Shown here in pieces: positions 1-13,420 of a DNA stretch of 64,000 nucleotides. The position numbers were made by a program, and so were the translations under genes. Each line of letters begins with the position of its first letter. Position 1 is the first letter of the stretch. The stretch lies in contig JANATF010000005.1 in NCBI GenBank assembly GCA_029449245.1, positions 2,108,001 to 2,172,000 of the forward strand, given 5' to 3'. Source of the DNA: Mortierella alpina (Eukaryota > Mortierellomycota > Mortierellomycetes > Mortierellales > Mortierellaceae). Below the pieces are notes generated by a model, which was not told the DNA's origin, searched no databases, and saw only the letters and a program-made list of their open reading frames with translations.

Positions 1-1244
1 GACTCGTCCTGTAAGGCAGGCCATATTAATTGAGGGCGCGTTTGTTTGTCCTAGCATACCAATATGCTAAACTTTCTGGTTACTGCCTTGTCTGAACACC
101 CGTAGACTGGAACAAGCTGCTGATCGCCGCACGGAAAAGCCGGGGACCTTACCACTGTCCTTCAACGCGAATGTATCACGTAGATCGTGCGTCCAACCTT
201 TACTGGAGCGGCTATACCGAGGCAGATGCTGAAGCGTAAGTTTGCAAAGAGTGTCACCGAATGCTGCTGTTCACCCTTCATGCAACCATGAACCTGACTT
301 GACCGTCCATGAACACTCTTCCATCTCTTAGGCCTGAGCTTTCAATACCGACCAAGAAAGAGGGCCAGGAAGGTCAAGGCGCATGGTCCGAGAACGCGCT
401 GCACGGAGCAGGTGGTGATCCAACTCAGTGGGCGGATGGTGCAACAGGGACGACAGAGAACGCCCTCGGGGCATCACAACCAGCGACAGTTACCACCAAT
501 TCCACTCCAGCTTCCCAGGATATCAAGGAGGAAACCAATACCCCGAAGATCGGAGCGAACCATGCTGGGGTCAGCATCAATGCCGCTGCAGCTAATACTG
601 GGGGGGGCCAGAATGATCTGATCTCGCCCACTCTCAATCCGGCACTCATGAACAGGCCAGTACCAAACAGAGGCAACCCTCTGACGTCGCCCACGGTACC
701 CGGCGCGGCCTTTGCAAGCCAGCTCACTAATCCTAATATGAGCCAACAACTACCTCTTCAGCAGCAACAACACCACCTCCAACAACAACACCTTCAACAA
801 CAACTGCAGCATCAGCAGCAACAACAGCATCAGCAGCAGGCTACTCAAAACGCCATGTTAGGAGCTCAGAATATGGGCGCCATGCCACCTACCATGATGC
901 CCGGTGGATTCATGTCGCCGAGTTCACTTATGCAACCCATGGGTCAGCAAATTCCAGGTTCCATGGCCGGGCAAATGAGTATGGGAATGAATCCAGGTTT
1001 TGCAAGTATGGGCCAAATCCAGCCACAAATGATGCACCATCTACAACAACAGCAGCAACCACAACAGCAGCAGCAACCACAGCAACAGCCACCACCGAAC
1101 CAACAACAGCAGCTCTATGCACAGCAACAGCAGTACTTACAGCAGCAGTTTTTGCAGCAGCAGCAGCAGCATCAACTAATGCAAGGAGCGGGCGGACAGC
1201 AGGACTTTCAGGGACCTCCCCGGCCCAAAGGACGTCCTCGGTAA
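1..1244 (+). CDS. Gln-rich protein, C-terminal part (5' end outside window)
   Basis: Three exons fit one reading frame: 1-10, 106-235 and 332-1244, joined by 95-96 nt GT-AG introns, giving about 350 residues to the stop. The middle exon encodes an aromatic, basic stretch (WNKLLIAARKSRGPYHCPS, then YHVDRASNLYWSGY) that looks like the end of a folded domain. The last exon is low complexity: a Ser/Thr/Asn-rich part, then long Gln tracts broken by Met/Gly/Pro, ending in a basic tail (GPPRPKGRPR, reminiscent of an AT-hook core). Such tails are common in fungal transcription or chromatin proteins, but I cannot name the family. The final exon starts at an acceptor at 330-331, not at the in-frame ATG at 309, because the frame passes smoothly from the preceding exon (phase 2 to phase 2). 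Confidence 0.7.
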
Positions 1245-1619
1245 GACGGAGTCACCCTACTGCTTTTGATCCTCTCCCGTGCGCAGGATGATCGCGCTAC
1301 TCCCTGCTGTTGCTACGTGGAATTGGGCATTCATATATACATATGTACACACGAACGCACTTTTTCTCTAGCCAAAGCAAGAACGCGCAGGTCATACTGG
1401 GCTCCCCGACACTAAACCATACCAGGGCCTCGTCAGTTTCCTGGGCAGACCAGCAGCCCCATCCGCAACCGTAGTGCACACACTTAACATAATAAATCTT
1501 ACCACAGTCAAGGAACAGTCACTGTTCGCTCGCGCCCACCTTCTTTGCCGGATCGGGACTCTCGACTCGGCTACTCATTCTTCTCTCCTTCCGTTTCCGA
1601 TTCGGCCTCATCTTCAACC
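1245..1619. other. Intergenic, downstream of Gln-rich gene and promoter of AFG1-like gene
   Basis: No open frame of interest. It must hold the 3' end of the preceding gene and the promoter of the next. The part close to 1620 is pyrimidine-rich (TTCTCTCCTTCC-like), as upstream of several genes here. Confidence 0.5.
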
Positions 1620-3705
1620 ATGGCAGGCGCAGGACGAGCAGCTACTCGTCTCAAGAATGCAGGACAGATCCGCTCAGTATCGAGGTCATATTCTACAGCG
1701 GCATCCGGCAGACTCGCCCCCATGACCTTGAGAGGATCGATTGCAAGGCAACCATCAGCAGCAACCCCCGCATTCCACTCCTATGTGCTCAACAGCACGC
1801 CATTCATCGCAAAGAGGATTGTAGCGTCGCCGAGCGTCAATCGATGCATGTCTACTGCTACCTCATCAGGCTCTGACTCGGAAAACTCTGGCCCCACCGG
1901 TACGGACTATGACTGGTTGAGGTTTTTTTTTGTCTCGATACAGCCTTTCAGGAACACGGATCGGCAACCTGTGGACTATGTAGTCACTTACTCACACATG
2001 TTCTGTCCGCGAATAGGACCCATGGCTGTCTATAACGAGTTGATTGCACAGGGATCGCTTAAAGAAGACGACTTCCAACGGAAAATCATCGAGACGCTAC
2101 AGGAGATGCACGATCGACTCAAGACCTATACCCCTGAACCGATCGTTGAGGGAGGAAAGGCGCCTGAAGAAAGACGTGGTTTGTTCTCTAAGGTACCTTG
2201 ACTGCCGATCGTTGTATCGACCTAGCACCATGCCGAGATAGCCCGACCGCCCCTCTTGTCGAGCTTACAGCGGACTTATTCATATTGTTATGATTTTCCG
2301 AACAAAACAGATATCAAGCATTTTCAACAAGAAGGAGGAGGAGCGACTTGCGCAGGAGGCAGAAGCGGCTCGTAGAGCAGCCATCCCTAAGGGCTTGTAT
2401 CTGTACGGGAGTGTCGGTACAGGAAAGACCATGCTCATGGACTTGTTCTACAACACGCTCGCTCGCTCAGACAAAAAGCGAATTCACTTTCACAACTTTA
2501 TGCTTCAGCTCCACGGACGACTGCATAAACTCAAGACAACCACCCACCAGCATCAGGACCCCATTCCCTTCTTAGCAGACTCATTGGCGATGGAGAGCAG
2601 AGTACTCTGTCTTGATGAGTTTCAGGTCACGGACATTGCTGACGCCATGTTGCTGAGAAGACTGCTGGAAGAGCTGGTCGTTAACAGAGGCGTGGTCTTG
2701 GTCACAACATCGAACAGACACCCATCAGAGCTATACAAGAATGGAATCCAACGAGAGAGCTTCCTGCCGGGAATTGCTGTCCTGGAAGATCACTGCATCG
2801 TCAAGTGCTTGGATGGTGGAATTGATTACAGAAGAGAGAAAAAGACGTTCTTCAAGTCTGCGAAACCAGAAGACAAGGCTTCTGCGAGTCATCCGGCATC
2901 AGCTCAGTCTTCAGGGCTGCCAAAGGTGGTTTCTTTTTCCACTACTGGTTCGGGGGCATCGTCGCCTGCACCTTTGGTGGAAGAGAAGCGATTCTTCTGG
3001 CCGCTTGGACATGGAACACAACAGGAAGTTGAAGAGTACTTCAAGACGATTCGCAACGGACACCCGGTTCAGGAAAGGCGTATGAGTTTCTTGGGCCGTG
3101 AGCTGGTTTTGCCCCATAGTGCTGGGGATATTGCTATGTGTTCTTTTGATGAGCTGTGTGCGAAGGTACGTCTTTCATAACGTCTTTCATTACGTCTTTC
3201 TTTTTCAATAATTGCAGGGCCAGGATGGCTATCAACTTGTCCTATGTGAGGTGAACGACTGACAATCTAGTTCTTTTCATCCTCGAATGGCTCGACATAG
3301 TCTCTAAGTGCGCCAGACTACCTCAACTTGGCAGAAAGTGTCAAGACTTTGATCCTGACGGACATTCCAAAGCTCAAGCCTACCACACTTCACCGCAATG
3401 AGACGCGCCGTCTGATCACCTTGATTGATGCGCTCTACGAGTGCCAAGTCAAGCTCGTTTGCTCCGCTGACGGCCCTATATCAGAGATTTTCGGTGGTGG
3501 TTCAGGAGCCCATTCAACAGATGAGGATCCTTCAACGATGGGCGAGTTAACGCCTGCACAGAGACAGATGATGGATGACCTTGGACTGAACGATGTCTCG
3601 CAAGTCAAGAAGAGTCCAATCTTTTCAGGGGAGGAAGAGAAGTTTGCGGTGCAACGTGCCGAGAGTCGACTGATAGAGATGCAAGGGCCAGGATGGGGAC
3701 TTTGA
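1620..3705 (+). CDS. AFG1: AFG1-like mitochondrial AAA ATPase
   Basis: Four exons are proposed: 1620-1899, 2017-2192, 2311-3165 and 3301-3705, giving 571 residues. The start is the first in-frame ATG and is followed by a Ser/Arg-rich presequence of mitochondrial type. The ATPase part shows a Walker A GSVGTGKT at about residue 185 and a Walker B LCLDEF near residue 254, followed by VTTSNRHP (sensor region). The last exon reads SLSAPDYLNLAE, typical of the AFG1/LACE1 C-terminal region; joining 3165 to 3301 gives ELCAK-SLSAPDYL as in the family. A Ser-rich insert around residues 350-390 is not part of the core. The family acts in the mitochondrial matrix in quality control of respiratory-chain subunits. 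The first donor (GTACGG at 1900) was chosen because the stronger-looking GT at 1922 breaks the frame; this boundary is the least certain. Confidence 0.88.
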
Positions 3706-6700
3706 AGAAGTGTATCAATCCGTAGACAAATATAGATCGCATGGTTTTGAAGCAGCCTCGGGGTCCCTGTAAACCTGGCCGGGTTGTTCAAGGCAAGGGT
3801 TCGGTTCTCGGCACTCAGCCTTATTACAGATTGGGGCCTCTGAGCAGCTGGAGAGTATCTCCAATGGATACTTGAAACTCATTTGCGAAGTCCAATTGTG
3901 CGATGGAGCTTATGGAGTATGCACCTGCGTTTGCCTGTGAGAAAGTCTTGTTGGCAACATAATAGTTCAACTCACCACCCTCGCTTTGCGCTTTGTCTCA
4001 GATCCAACACTTCAGTGTTTTCCCTGGGCACAGAGTGTACTGCCATGAACTTGATCAACTAGAACACGTTCCTGCGATCTGGATAAGAGCCGTGGCATCT
4101 TGGATCTGTCTTTGTCGTAACGCTTTTCTCGCTCCGAGTCCCTACCCTGTTCCCTGATCTTTCTAGACTACATGTACTGTACTAAAGTTGTCTAGCGCCG
4201 TGCCTGAATCACAGGAAATGACGCTGAGCGACTTGCACATATGTCATACCAGTCCAAAGTCCGAAGCCGTACGTAGGTTCTCGCGTGGCGACTGCTTTCA
4301 TTCCTTTCATTCATCGTCTGATCGGCTGTTTGCAAAAAAATAGCGCGGAATAACATCACGGACTGGAGATACCATGCAGAGCTCCGTCATTTCACCAATG
4401 CTCGAATTGCTTTGAAACGCAATTATTGCCATTGGTCAAGTACACTGCAGCATGGCAAAAAGTCCATTCTTCTTTACCCCTGGATCGGCCGTGTATTCTT
4501 ATCGAAGGCAAGCTAAAGCAAGTCTTGCTTCGCATCTATGGAGAAACAAGAATCGTGTCCTCCGTTCACCCGGGAATCACCCTCTTTTTTTTTCTTGTCT
4601 TTTTTTTTGGGCAACATGCGGCAAGAGTGGGAATAAAATGTTATGTGAATGTGTTTTGAGCTGGGTAGTCATTATCGCTTTACCGCCTTGTCTAATGCGT
4701 AAGAAGGTATGGACCATGCCTTTTTGCCTCACTAGTGTGGTCATGTTGAGGGCTGTACATAATGAGCACGCTAAGGAATAGCGATCATTGTGGGAAGCAA
4801 AACCGCATGTTAGGATCATGGCATATTCACTCGAGATCGCTGTAACTGCTCACAGAGATCGTCTCCACAACAACCACGGCGGATATCACTGAGAATATTT
4901 GATATTATTCTCTCGTTGAATTACCTTGTGTAGTCTGACTTCAAGCTAACCTCTGTACGTGACCTACTTCAATCCATTCAGTTGCTCCCCCTGTTTGCCC
5001 AGTTCATTTCACTTTCTTGGTACAACCCAGCAAAACGGCGAGGGCCAACTGGACGTCATGACCCTGATTTGCCTGCCAATCAGACGTCGGTGATACGAGG
5101 ACCTGAAGTTCGGTGCCTTCGATCCCATGGATCTCAAGTGCCTCAATTGTGTATTATCATATCCTTTCATTTTTACAAATGCATCGCTTTCAGTCAACCA
5201 ATGCGACGAGGTTTTCTACAGACGATGGCTAAAGTTTGCTGAGATGATCAGCCGAGAGGAAGACGTGCTTGATGGGAACTATTTCTCGGATGAACGATCT
5301 GATATCTGAAGCTAGCAGGAGTGTGAAAAAATAAAAGCGGGGGCCGGAGTCAAGTTTTTCTAGTGCAACCAAACTCGGCCCTAAATTACCCTTATCCATC
5401 TGCTTATCCCAAGAACGAGGTATTTTTTTTTCTTTTGTCCCTCCAGAAGGCAAAAACGTTGAATGAACCTTGTCCCTGGACAACGCCATTCGTCATGTAA
5501 ACAGCTGATGGAGAGATTGTGGGAATTAACCAAAAACCAGACGGCCGAGACCGAGAAAAACGTGTCGCTGGTGCAAGATTTTTTGTAGTAGCTCACCAGG
5601 GTTCCGCCATTGCAGTGCGTAATCTACAGAGCGCAGGCTTTGTTCGTTTCGATTGTCTCGATGTGTCAAATGGAGGTGGACTTTGACCAACTATATCCAT
5701 GAGGCCGATTATTGAGGAATGCAAAGAAAGACCCAGCCAGCCGAGGGAAACGCAGGAAGCGATAAAATTAGACCCCCTCGCCCAAGAATGAAAAAAAAAA
5801 AAATCAAGGGTGCGTTCGTTCGTTATCAATTTCTCCAGTGATCTGCATGTCCACGCGAAAGAATCCTCTCCGATAGAATCGTCAATAAGAAAAGAGGCTT
5901 TTTTTTTTCTTTCTTGCACATCTCTGTTTGTTGAGAGCCATCTCAGGAATAGAATAACGTAAAGTTATACAAGATAGGAGGCACGCAGAAAGAATAATGC
6001 CTCAGCTGCATCGATGAGAGGCCCTTGTTCTTAGAGTGGTTGCAACTCGTGATGGGAACTCGATGAGGGAGGTGGGAGCATGTACTAAACAGCCTGCCCG
6101 CGTACAGGTTCAGTTCACACACGCGTGGGTGTTTCATGTTTCTGAGGGTGTCAACGGTAGTGTCATCAGGTGGCAAACAGATCGCCTTGTTGTATCCTTA
6201 GACTGAAAAATGCGATGCGATCCGGCATGATTCGGAAAAAAAAGGGATGTCGATGCAAGTGCTAGTCTGTATTCGTTATTTCTTTGTCCACGAGCACAAA
6301 AACACCTTCAAAAGTGGTTGGCGATGAGGATGCCCCTCACGCGGTCTCGACAGGGCCGAGCGCACAGGAGATGAGATCAGATCAAGTGTTAGTCCTGTTC
6401 TCTGTCTCTCTGTCCTCTTCTCTCCCCTCCGCCCCTTTTTTTGGCCCTGCTCTTTTTACTTCTAAGGCTCAGGTCATCCTCAGATGTCACATTGCAACAT
6501 GTAAATTAGCGCACGACAACAGTGTCCCATTCTCCTCTAGTTCTTCAAGCAGCTTCGAGACCACGGCTAACGAAACTACAGATGGAGTGGACCGATGATC
6601 GGGTTACCCATGCAAAGCACATATCATGAGGCAGGTAATGTGTACTCGTAGGGACCATCGATGATGTTGCCCTGCACCTTTTCTTTTCGCCCCTTGCCCT

Positions 6701-6852
6701 GCCGATCTTTACCGTTGTTTCTCCTCTCGCGTCTGTACGAGTCTAGAGGTGAAGATCCAATGACAGCGAGTTCTCAAAGAGATATGGAAAAAAAAATACC
6801 GCAACTGAATTCCTCAATGCTCACGCACCCTCATCATCAGGCATAAATTCGT

Positions 6853-6873
6853 AAAAAAAAAAAAAAAAAAAAA
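6853..6873. repeat. poly(A) run, 21 nt
   Basis: Uninterrupted A run followed by GAATA. A second run at 8848-8873 is also followed by GAATA. No coding sequence lies immediately upstream. Confidence 0.9.
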
Positions 6874-8847
6874 GAATACTATGGAAATGGTATCAGTGGA
6901 CCTCAAGCGTTACAAGACTCTCTGTAAATGTCCATGATCCATTCGTTCCAGAAACTATAGAAGGCAAGAGCATGGTGACAGAAATAGCGAGGAGTCCTTT
7001 GCCGCACCCTCTAGAAAGCCGAGTTTTCGCGCGAGCATCAAACGCTCTGGTAAACACATGAAGAGATACATTTCATAAGAGTTGTCATCATCATCATAAT
7101 CATCGTTGAACACCTTTTCAAGATGAGCTGCTAAAAATGAACATTAAGAACCGAGACCCGTTAGCCGACAGAGAACCAGGTAGTACTCTAGTCACTCCCT
7201 GGTTAGGTAATGATCTATTCATGGCTACCTATGAATTAGTACTCGCATAGCATTTGCCATTCGACTTGCGTGCGTGTATGTGTCTCTTTAAGGCCTCTTG
7301 TGGGTGATGGGCCGAGCTTGAAATCCCTGGTAAACTTAGAGGGGTGTCTTGTTCATCCTATCTCCAATGTGATCGCGTTGCGGTTCTGCGCCCGATCCAC
7401 TGCTTTTCAGGTGCGGGGGTTGTCTCTGACATTAATAATGTCTTCATGGTTGGTCGTCGGTGTCAACGAGTTGCGCAAGGATAAGGCTCAACGAGGCACA
7501 CCAACTGCGCGGCTGCTTTACAAAAAAATAAAGAAAAGAAAGGACTTTAGGTTGACTTGCCCTTAGTCAGCCTTGCGCGTGAACCAACGATACAGGAGCA
7601 GAAGCAAATACGTAGCAAGGGGTGGATGCCGGACATTGAAAGCGCCTTGAAGTTATGAACACGTCAGAAAGGTAACAGTCGGCCGTCGAGGACAGATAGT
7701 TTCTACTTGACTTTTGGATGTCTGGCGTTGGTCAAAAGGTGTTTATCAACCAAGTGGATCATAGGCGCGCATTTGAACCCCGTCATCAAGAGGCAGCTCA
7801 GCGCGAAATGAGAGGGATCTGAAGCAAAGATCGCAGCAATGGCATCATGAGAACACGAGACGGTCTCCTGGCGAGCGTAACCTGATCTGCGAGAGTGTCG
7901 CATGCTGAAAATAAGGTGCAGAAAACAAAGGCAATGAGGTTTATCATACAAATGAAATCATCTAGCGCATGGCACACTGTACTGTGGTCTGTCAGTCGCA
8001 TTTTTTTTCTTTATTTCTCCTATGGGACTTTTCCCCAAGACAATGACAGGTTAACTTTTTTCAGGCACGCAAGATCGATTCGCTGAGAACATGGCCACAC
8101 GGCAAAAGAGGGTTGACGAATGGATGAACTGCGTAGACAGGGGTGACGAATATCTCCTCGCCGTTGTGTTCCTGGAGGAGTGAATGAATCAGTCCGGACA
8201 AATGATGTATTCAAGCAACGTGGAAAAACTAGTGAGTGAATTTTTTTTTTGCGGCCTGTGTACGTGGTAGACAGGTGTCTTGGATGAATAGATAAGCGGT
8301 CCGTCTCTGCCATTGGGCATACCTGGCTCTCTATGGGATGAGCGAGCACACGCTCTCTCTATCAATGCCATAATCGCTGCGCTCTCTCCCTCCCCTTTCA
8401 GCCAGAACCACAAGCAGCAGGCAGTGAGTGCACAATGAAAAACTGATTGAACCTGCAAGGAAAGCGGGAGGGAGCTCAGTTCGAAAGGAGATAGAGGGGT
8501 GTTGTTTGAGAAATTGCTGTCGCAAACAAAATAGATAGGGTTCGGCAATATGCGCTCATTGTTGATGAGTAGGAAAAGTCCATCTGTACGTCTTTTCCTA
8601 TTATATCGCAGAGTAGCACAGGAGATTGCGCTGGTCCAACTGATGCCAGAGTGCGGATCGCGAAAAATGGAGTTGAAGAGTGGTGAATGACAGGCACTGG
8701 TACTCCGTTCTTCCGCACACCTCTCAGATCACGTCAAACCGGTAGCGTTAGGGGTTGGGCATGTAGATCAGGCACCCAAGGCAGGCTAGTTGCTAGTTGT
8801 CCAGTTGAAACAAGACTGAAGAAACGCAGCGAGTTGGAGCTGGCAGC

Positions 8848-8873
8848 AAAAAAAAAAAAAAAAAAAAAAAAAA
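8848..8873. repeat. poly(A) run, 26 nt
   Basis: Uninterrupted A run followed by GAATA, as at 6853-6873. No gene was found directly before it. Confidence 0.9.
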
Positions 8874-9306
8874 GAATAGAGCGACTCAGACGAAGCAGCA
8901 GACGAGGAAGGTGCAGACACAGATCTAACTGCTCCGCGAGAGGTCGAGGCCAGAGGGAGAACGAAGGGGGCGAGGACGCTGGTTTGAACTGGAGAAACAT
9001 ATGCCCGCATCGCAATTGTCCTTAGAGAGGGAACTCAATTGAAAGGCCGGAGAGTACTGTAAAGATATAACATCATAATTATAGTTCTTACAATCGCTCA
9101 GTACGAATTCAGTCAAACGGCGAATGGAGGATCGACCATTACGCGGGGCATGGATAATATCCCATTCGCTTTGAAGAACTCATTTTTCCGTGCTCGCAAA
9201 TCGCACTGAATGGCCATGCAATACAGTCGGTGGTAGGGTCCTGCGTGTATCTTGCATTCATACATGCAGCACCGCTATCACGTCTTTCAAGAGACCGCCA
9301 AAGTCA

Positions 9307-9314
9307 TATATAAA
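9307..9314 (+). promoter_or_regulatory. TATA box of H+-ATPase gene
   Basis: TATATAAA about 285 bp before the ATG at 9599. It is followed by a long CT-rich leader (repeated TCTCTCCAC), a layout usual for highly expressed fungal genes. Confidence 0.55.
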
Positions 9315-9598
9315 GAGAGTGAATCCTCGACGCTGCCCAAGTTTCTCCATCAATCCCTGTCTCTCGTTCTCTTTGCTTCTTTTTTTTCTTATTCTCTCTC
9401 TTGTCTTCACTGGTCTCTCTCTCCACTCTCTCCACTCTCTCCACTCCTATCCTCAGCACAATCCCCCTCTTGTGTTCACTCCCCCGCTCCGCCGATCTCT
9501 CTACTCTCCACTCCTCACCCTCCTCACAGTTGTTGCCACTCTTGACTTCCTCAAGTACTAGCACTCACTTTTTGTGAAGAAAAAAAACCAATCTCGCA

Positions 9599-12500
9599 AT
9601 GGCTTCCAATCCAGACGTTGCTGCTGTCAAGGAGCAGACCGAGGGCCAAAGCACGCCCGCGGGCACCAAGGCTTCGTCAGTCACGATCGATGTCAATGTC
9701 GCCACTATTGATATCGAGGACTTGTACAACAAGGACAAGTTCGATATGTCCACCATGGAGACCGACAACATCTTCCAGCTGCTCAAGACCGGCGAAAACG
9801 GTCTGACCACTGCCGAGGCTGAATCCCGTATCGCAAAGGTAAGAAAAATGCTTCATTCCCCAGTTTCTGGGTTCTCGGCGGACATGTTTGTGCGAATGTG
9901 AAGACGGCTCAACTAGTGCGGAGATCGCAGAGTGAACGAGTGCTCATACCACCCGGATATTCAGCTTCCCTCTCCGTCGCAGCCGTCTGTGCACTTTTTC
10001 CTCGCTAGCAGGCACTTGGACACAACATGAAAAGCAACACCACAGAAAAAATCTTTTATTTCTGATCCACTGACCCTGATCCCTTTTTCATGAATATGCG
10101 GATTAACAACATTAGTTCGGCTACAACCGCCTCGAGCAGAAGGAAATCAACCCGATCATGCAGTTCCTGTCCTTCATGTGGAACCCTCTCTCTTGGTAAG
10201 CCTTGTCTCTCTCTTCCTCTCATGGCGAACGGTCATATGCTACTCTATCTGCTTGGATCAAACGCTGACCATTCCATCATGCATCATGTTATTCCTAACA
10301 CAGGGTCATGGAGGCAGCTGCTATCGTTGCCATTGTTCTCTCAAACGGAGGTGGTGAAGCCCCTGACTGGCCTGATTTCGTAGGAATCGTGCTCTTGTTG
10401 CTTGCCAACGCAACCATTGGTTTCATTGAGGAGCGTCAGGCTGGAAATGCTGTCAAAGCCTTGATGGCTTCCCTCGCTCCCCAGGCCAAGATCAAGCGTG
10501 ATGGCCAGTGGGTCACTCTCGAGGCTGCTTCGCTGGTTCCTGGAGATGTCATCTCGATCAAGCTTGGTGATATCGTCCCCGCTGATGCCCGTCTCATTGA
10601 TGCCGTCAACATCTCGATTGATCAGGCTGCCCTCACTGGTGAATCTTTGCCTTCGAACAAGCACAACGGCGACGAGATCTTCTCTGGCTCGACTGTGAAG
10701 CAGGGAGAGGGTGAGGCTGTTGTTATTGGTACCGGCTCCAACACCTTCTTCGGTCGTGCTGCCAAGCTGGTCCAGCTGGCTGGTGACGACGTCGGTCACT
10801 TGCAGATTGTTTTGGGACGCATTGGTCGCTTCTGTATCGTCTCGATCGCCTTCTTCCTTATTATCGAGGTCATTGTCATGTATGCCGCATTCAAGTACGA
10901 CTACCGCCGTGGAATCAACAACGTCCTTGTCTTGCTCATTGGTGGTATTCCCATTGCCATGCCCACTGTCTTGTCTGTCACCCTTGCTATCGGCGCCCGT
11001 CAGCTGGCCGAGCACAAGGCCATTGTTACTCGCATGTCCGCCATTGAGGAGTTGGCCGGTGTCACCATTCTCTGCTCTGATAAGACCGGAACTCTCACCT
11101 TGAACGAGCTCACCATTGATCTCGCCAACGTCAAGACCTACTCGGAAGTCTCTGTCGACGATGTCATTCTGTTCTCTGCCTATGCCTCGCGTATCGAGAA
11201 CCAGGACGCCATTGATACCTGTATTGTCAAGTCCTTGCCTGATTCTAACCTGGCCCGTGCTGGCATTGAGCAATTGGACTTCATCCCCTTCAACCCCACT
11301 GACAAGCGTACCCAGATGACCTATCGCCGCCTCTCTGACAACACTGTGCACCGTGTTTCCAAAGGAATGTCGTCCATCATCCTTGATCTCTGCACCCGTA
11401 ACAAGACCGAGGACCAGATTGCTCAGATGCACGCTGATGTTGACGAGTTTGCCCGCCGTGGTCTTCGTGCCCTTGCTGTTGCCATGGAGGAGGTCCCCGA
11501 GGGCCAGAAGGACTCTGCTGGAACTGGCTTCACTTTGATCGGACTCTTGCCCATTTACGATCCTCCACGTCACGACACCAAGGAGACCATTGACCGCGCC
11601 CAAGCCTTGGGAGTTCAGGTCAAGATGATCACTGGAGACCAGCTTGCTATCGCCAAGGAAACCGGCCGTCGTCTCGGCATGGGTGACCACATGTTCAATG
11701 CTTCGGTTCTCCGTGACGGTCCCCCTGCTGATGACAATGTCAAGTCCAACACAGTTGATGAGCTCGTCCTCGAGGCTGATGGTTTTGCCGGAGTCTACCC
11801 CGAACACAAGTACGATATTGTTGCCCGCCTCCAGAACTTGGGACACTTCACTGCCATGACTGGTGATGGTGTCAACGATGCCCCCGCTCTCGCCAAGGCC
11901 AACGTCGGTATTGCTGTCGCTGATGCCTCTGATGCTGCCCGCTCTGCTGCCGATATTGTCTTGACGGAACCCGGTCTTTCGGTCATTATTGACGCCATCT
12001 TGGGATCCCGCCAGATCTTCCAGCGCATGCGCAACTACTCTGCCTACACCTGTTCGATCACCATCCGTGTCGTCCTCTGCTTCTCCGTCATGTGCTTTGC
12101 CTGGAAGTTCGACTTCCCTCCTTTTATGGTCCTGATCTTGGCCATCCTGAACGACGGAACCATCTTGACCATCTCTAAGGATCGTGTCGTGCCCTCTCAG
12201 TACCCCAACCACTGGGATCTCAAGGAGATTTTTACCTCTGCCATCGCTTACGGTATCTACCTTACTGCCTCAACCTTGGTCTTCTTCGCCGTTGCCGTGC
12301 ACACCGACTTCTTCTATAACATGGGACTTGATCACTTCGATTCCATCGACCCCAACCACTGGAAGTTGCACTCTATCATCTACTTGCAGGTCTCGACGCT
12401 TTCGCAGGCTCTGATCTTTGTTACTCGTTCCCAGGGCTTCTCCTTCATTGAGCGCCCCTCGGCTATCTTGGCATTTGCCTTTGTCTTTGCCCAGATCGTT

Positions 12501-12908
12501 GCCACTTTGATTGCCGTCTACGCCAACTGGGGCTTCACCCAGATTGAAGGATGCGGTTGGGGCTGGGCTGCTGCCGTCTGGGTTTGGAACATCATCTGGT
12601 ACTTCCCCATGGATCTGATCAAGTTTGCGCTCCAGAGGCTCTTCAAGCCCACCACAAAGTCCATCCAGGAGAAGCAGCAAGAGCTCGATTTGGCCCGCAC
12701 CCGTTCCACTCGCTCTTACTACTCTTCGCACTTTGACCGGTACACCAACCAGCCTCGCAACTTTTCAAGAAAGAACTCTGTCGGAAACCCACTCACAAGC
12801 GACGGCAAGTCCTTGGGTGTTTCTTCGCACGAGATGCGTCGCTTCAGCACCATCCAGGCTGCTCAGGTCTCCAACGTCCTGTCCAATGCTGCTGGTCCCT
12901 CGCAGTAG
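9599..12908 (+). CDS. PMA1: Plasma-membrane H+-ATPase (P3A-type)
   Basis: Exons 9599-9838, 10116-10195 and 10304-12908 give 974 residues. The protein pumps protons out across the plasma membrane using ATP, energising nutrient uptake. Visible signatures: LTGES near residue 218 (actuator domain), CSDKTGTLT with the phosphorylated Asp near residue 366, MITGDQ, and [20 protein letters not shown] at the hinge; hydrophobic segments flank these as in P-type ATPases. The N-terminus is acidic and soluble. The C-terminal tail after the last membrane segment is rich in Arg/Ser ([10 protein letters not shown]), matching the autoinhibitory, phosphorylation-regulated tail of fungal Pma1. Codon use is strongly biased to C in the third position, unlike neighbours, which fits high expression. 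It is convergent with the CCR4 gene. Confidence 0.97.
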
Positions 12909-13420
12909 AATGCTCCTCTTTAATTACGCACTCTAGTCCATAGTTTGTAGTTTTCATCTTTTTCGTTGTTCATATTCTTTTTTCTTCTCATCCTTCTTTG
13001 TCTCTATATCCTCATAATCATCCTCTTTCATCATTCCGACTTTCTTCTCTTCTATGTACAATACACAACGAATAAATCCTTGAAATGGAAAACGTACAGA
13101 TACAGTACAAAGTTCTGGTTCCTCGACCTGGCTGAAACTACTACCTGTTCCCTGGGTCTCGCTTGAGAAAAGAGAAAAGTCTTTTCTACTTTGCAGACTG
13201 TATGCAGGTTGGGAAAAACATATGTTGTCATATATACCGTACAAAACGTATTGCACTCACTCTTATCACGCCGTCCAACAAGGAACAAAGAGAAAACCAA
13301 TTATTGTACATTTACATCTCGCCCGACGATCTGTTGTTCCCTATCCACATAGGCCTACAATCGCAGAACGAAAAAATAACAAAGATCAAAAGCGGCGGCA
13401 GAGCCCTCTTCCCCTGCTCT
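12909..13420. other. Convergent 3' region between PMA1 and CCR4
   Basis: AT-rich, with T-rich stretches and an AATAAA at about 13070 that could serve as a polyadenylation signal for PMA1. No gene seen. Confidence 0.5.

Larger units (their letters stand above)
3706..9306. other. Gene-poor 5.6 kb region
   Basis: No open frame longer than about 125 codons, no recognisable domain, and no convincing chain of splice-linked exons on either strand. It contains several homopolymer runs, pyrimidine-rich stretches and a short Ser/Thr-rich open stretch at 6284-6400 that lacks an ATG. It may be the extended promoter of the H+-ATPase gene, hold non-coding RNA, or contain decayed sequence. Confidence 0.45.

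Noticed and set aside
6284-6598. Ser/Thr-rich open frame beginning TSTKTPSKVVGDEDAPHA
   Set aside because: It has no ATG, its second half reads through a CT-rich intron-like stretch, and no continuation could be found.
10341-12212. 623-codon open frame antisense to the H+-ATPase gene
   Set aside because: It is the mirror of strong third-position C/G bias in PMA1; the sequence is low complexity with no domain, and PMA1 on the other strand is certain.
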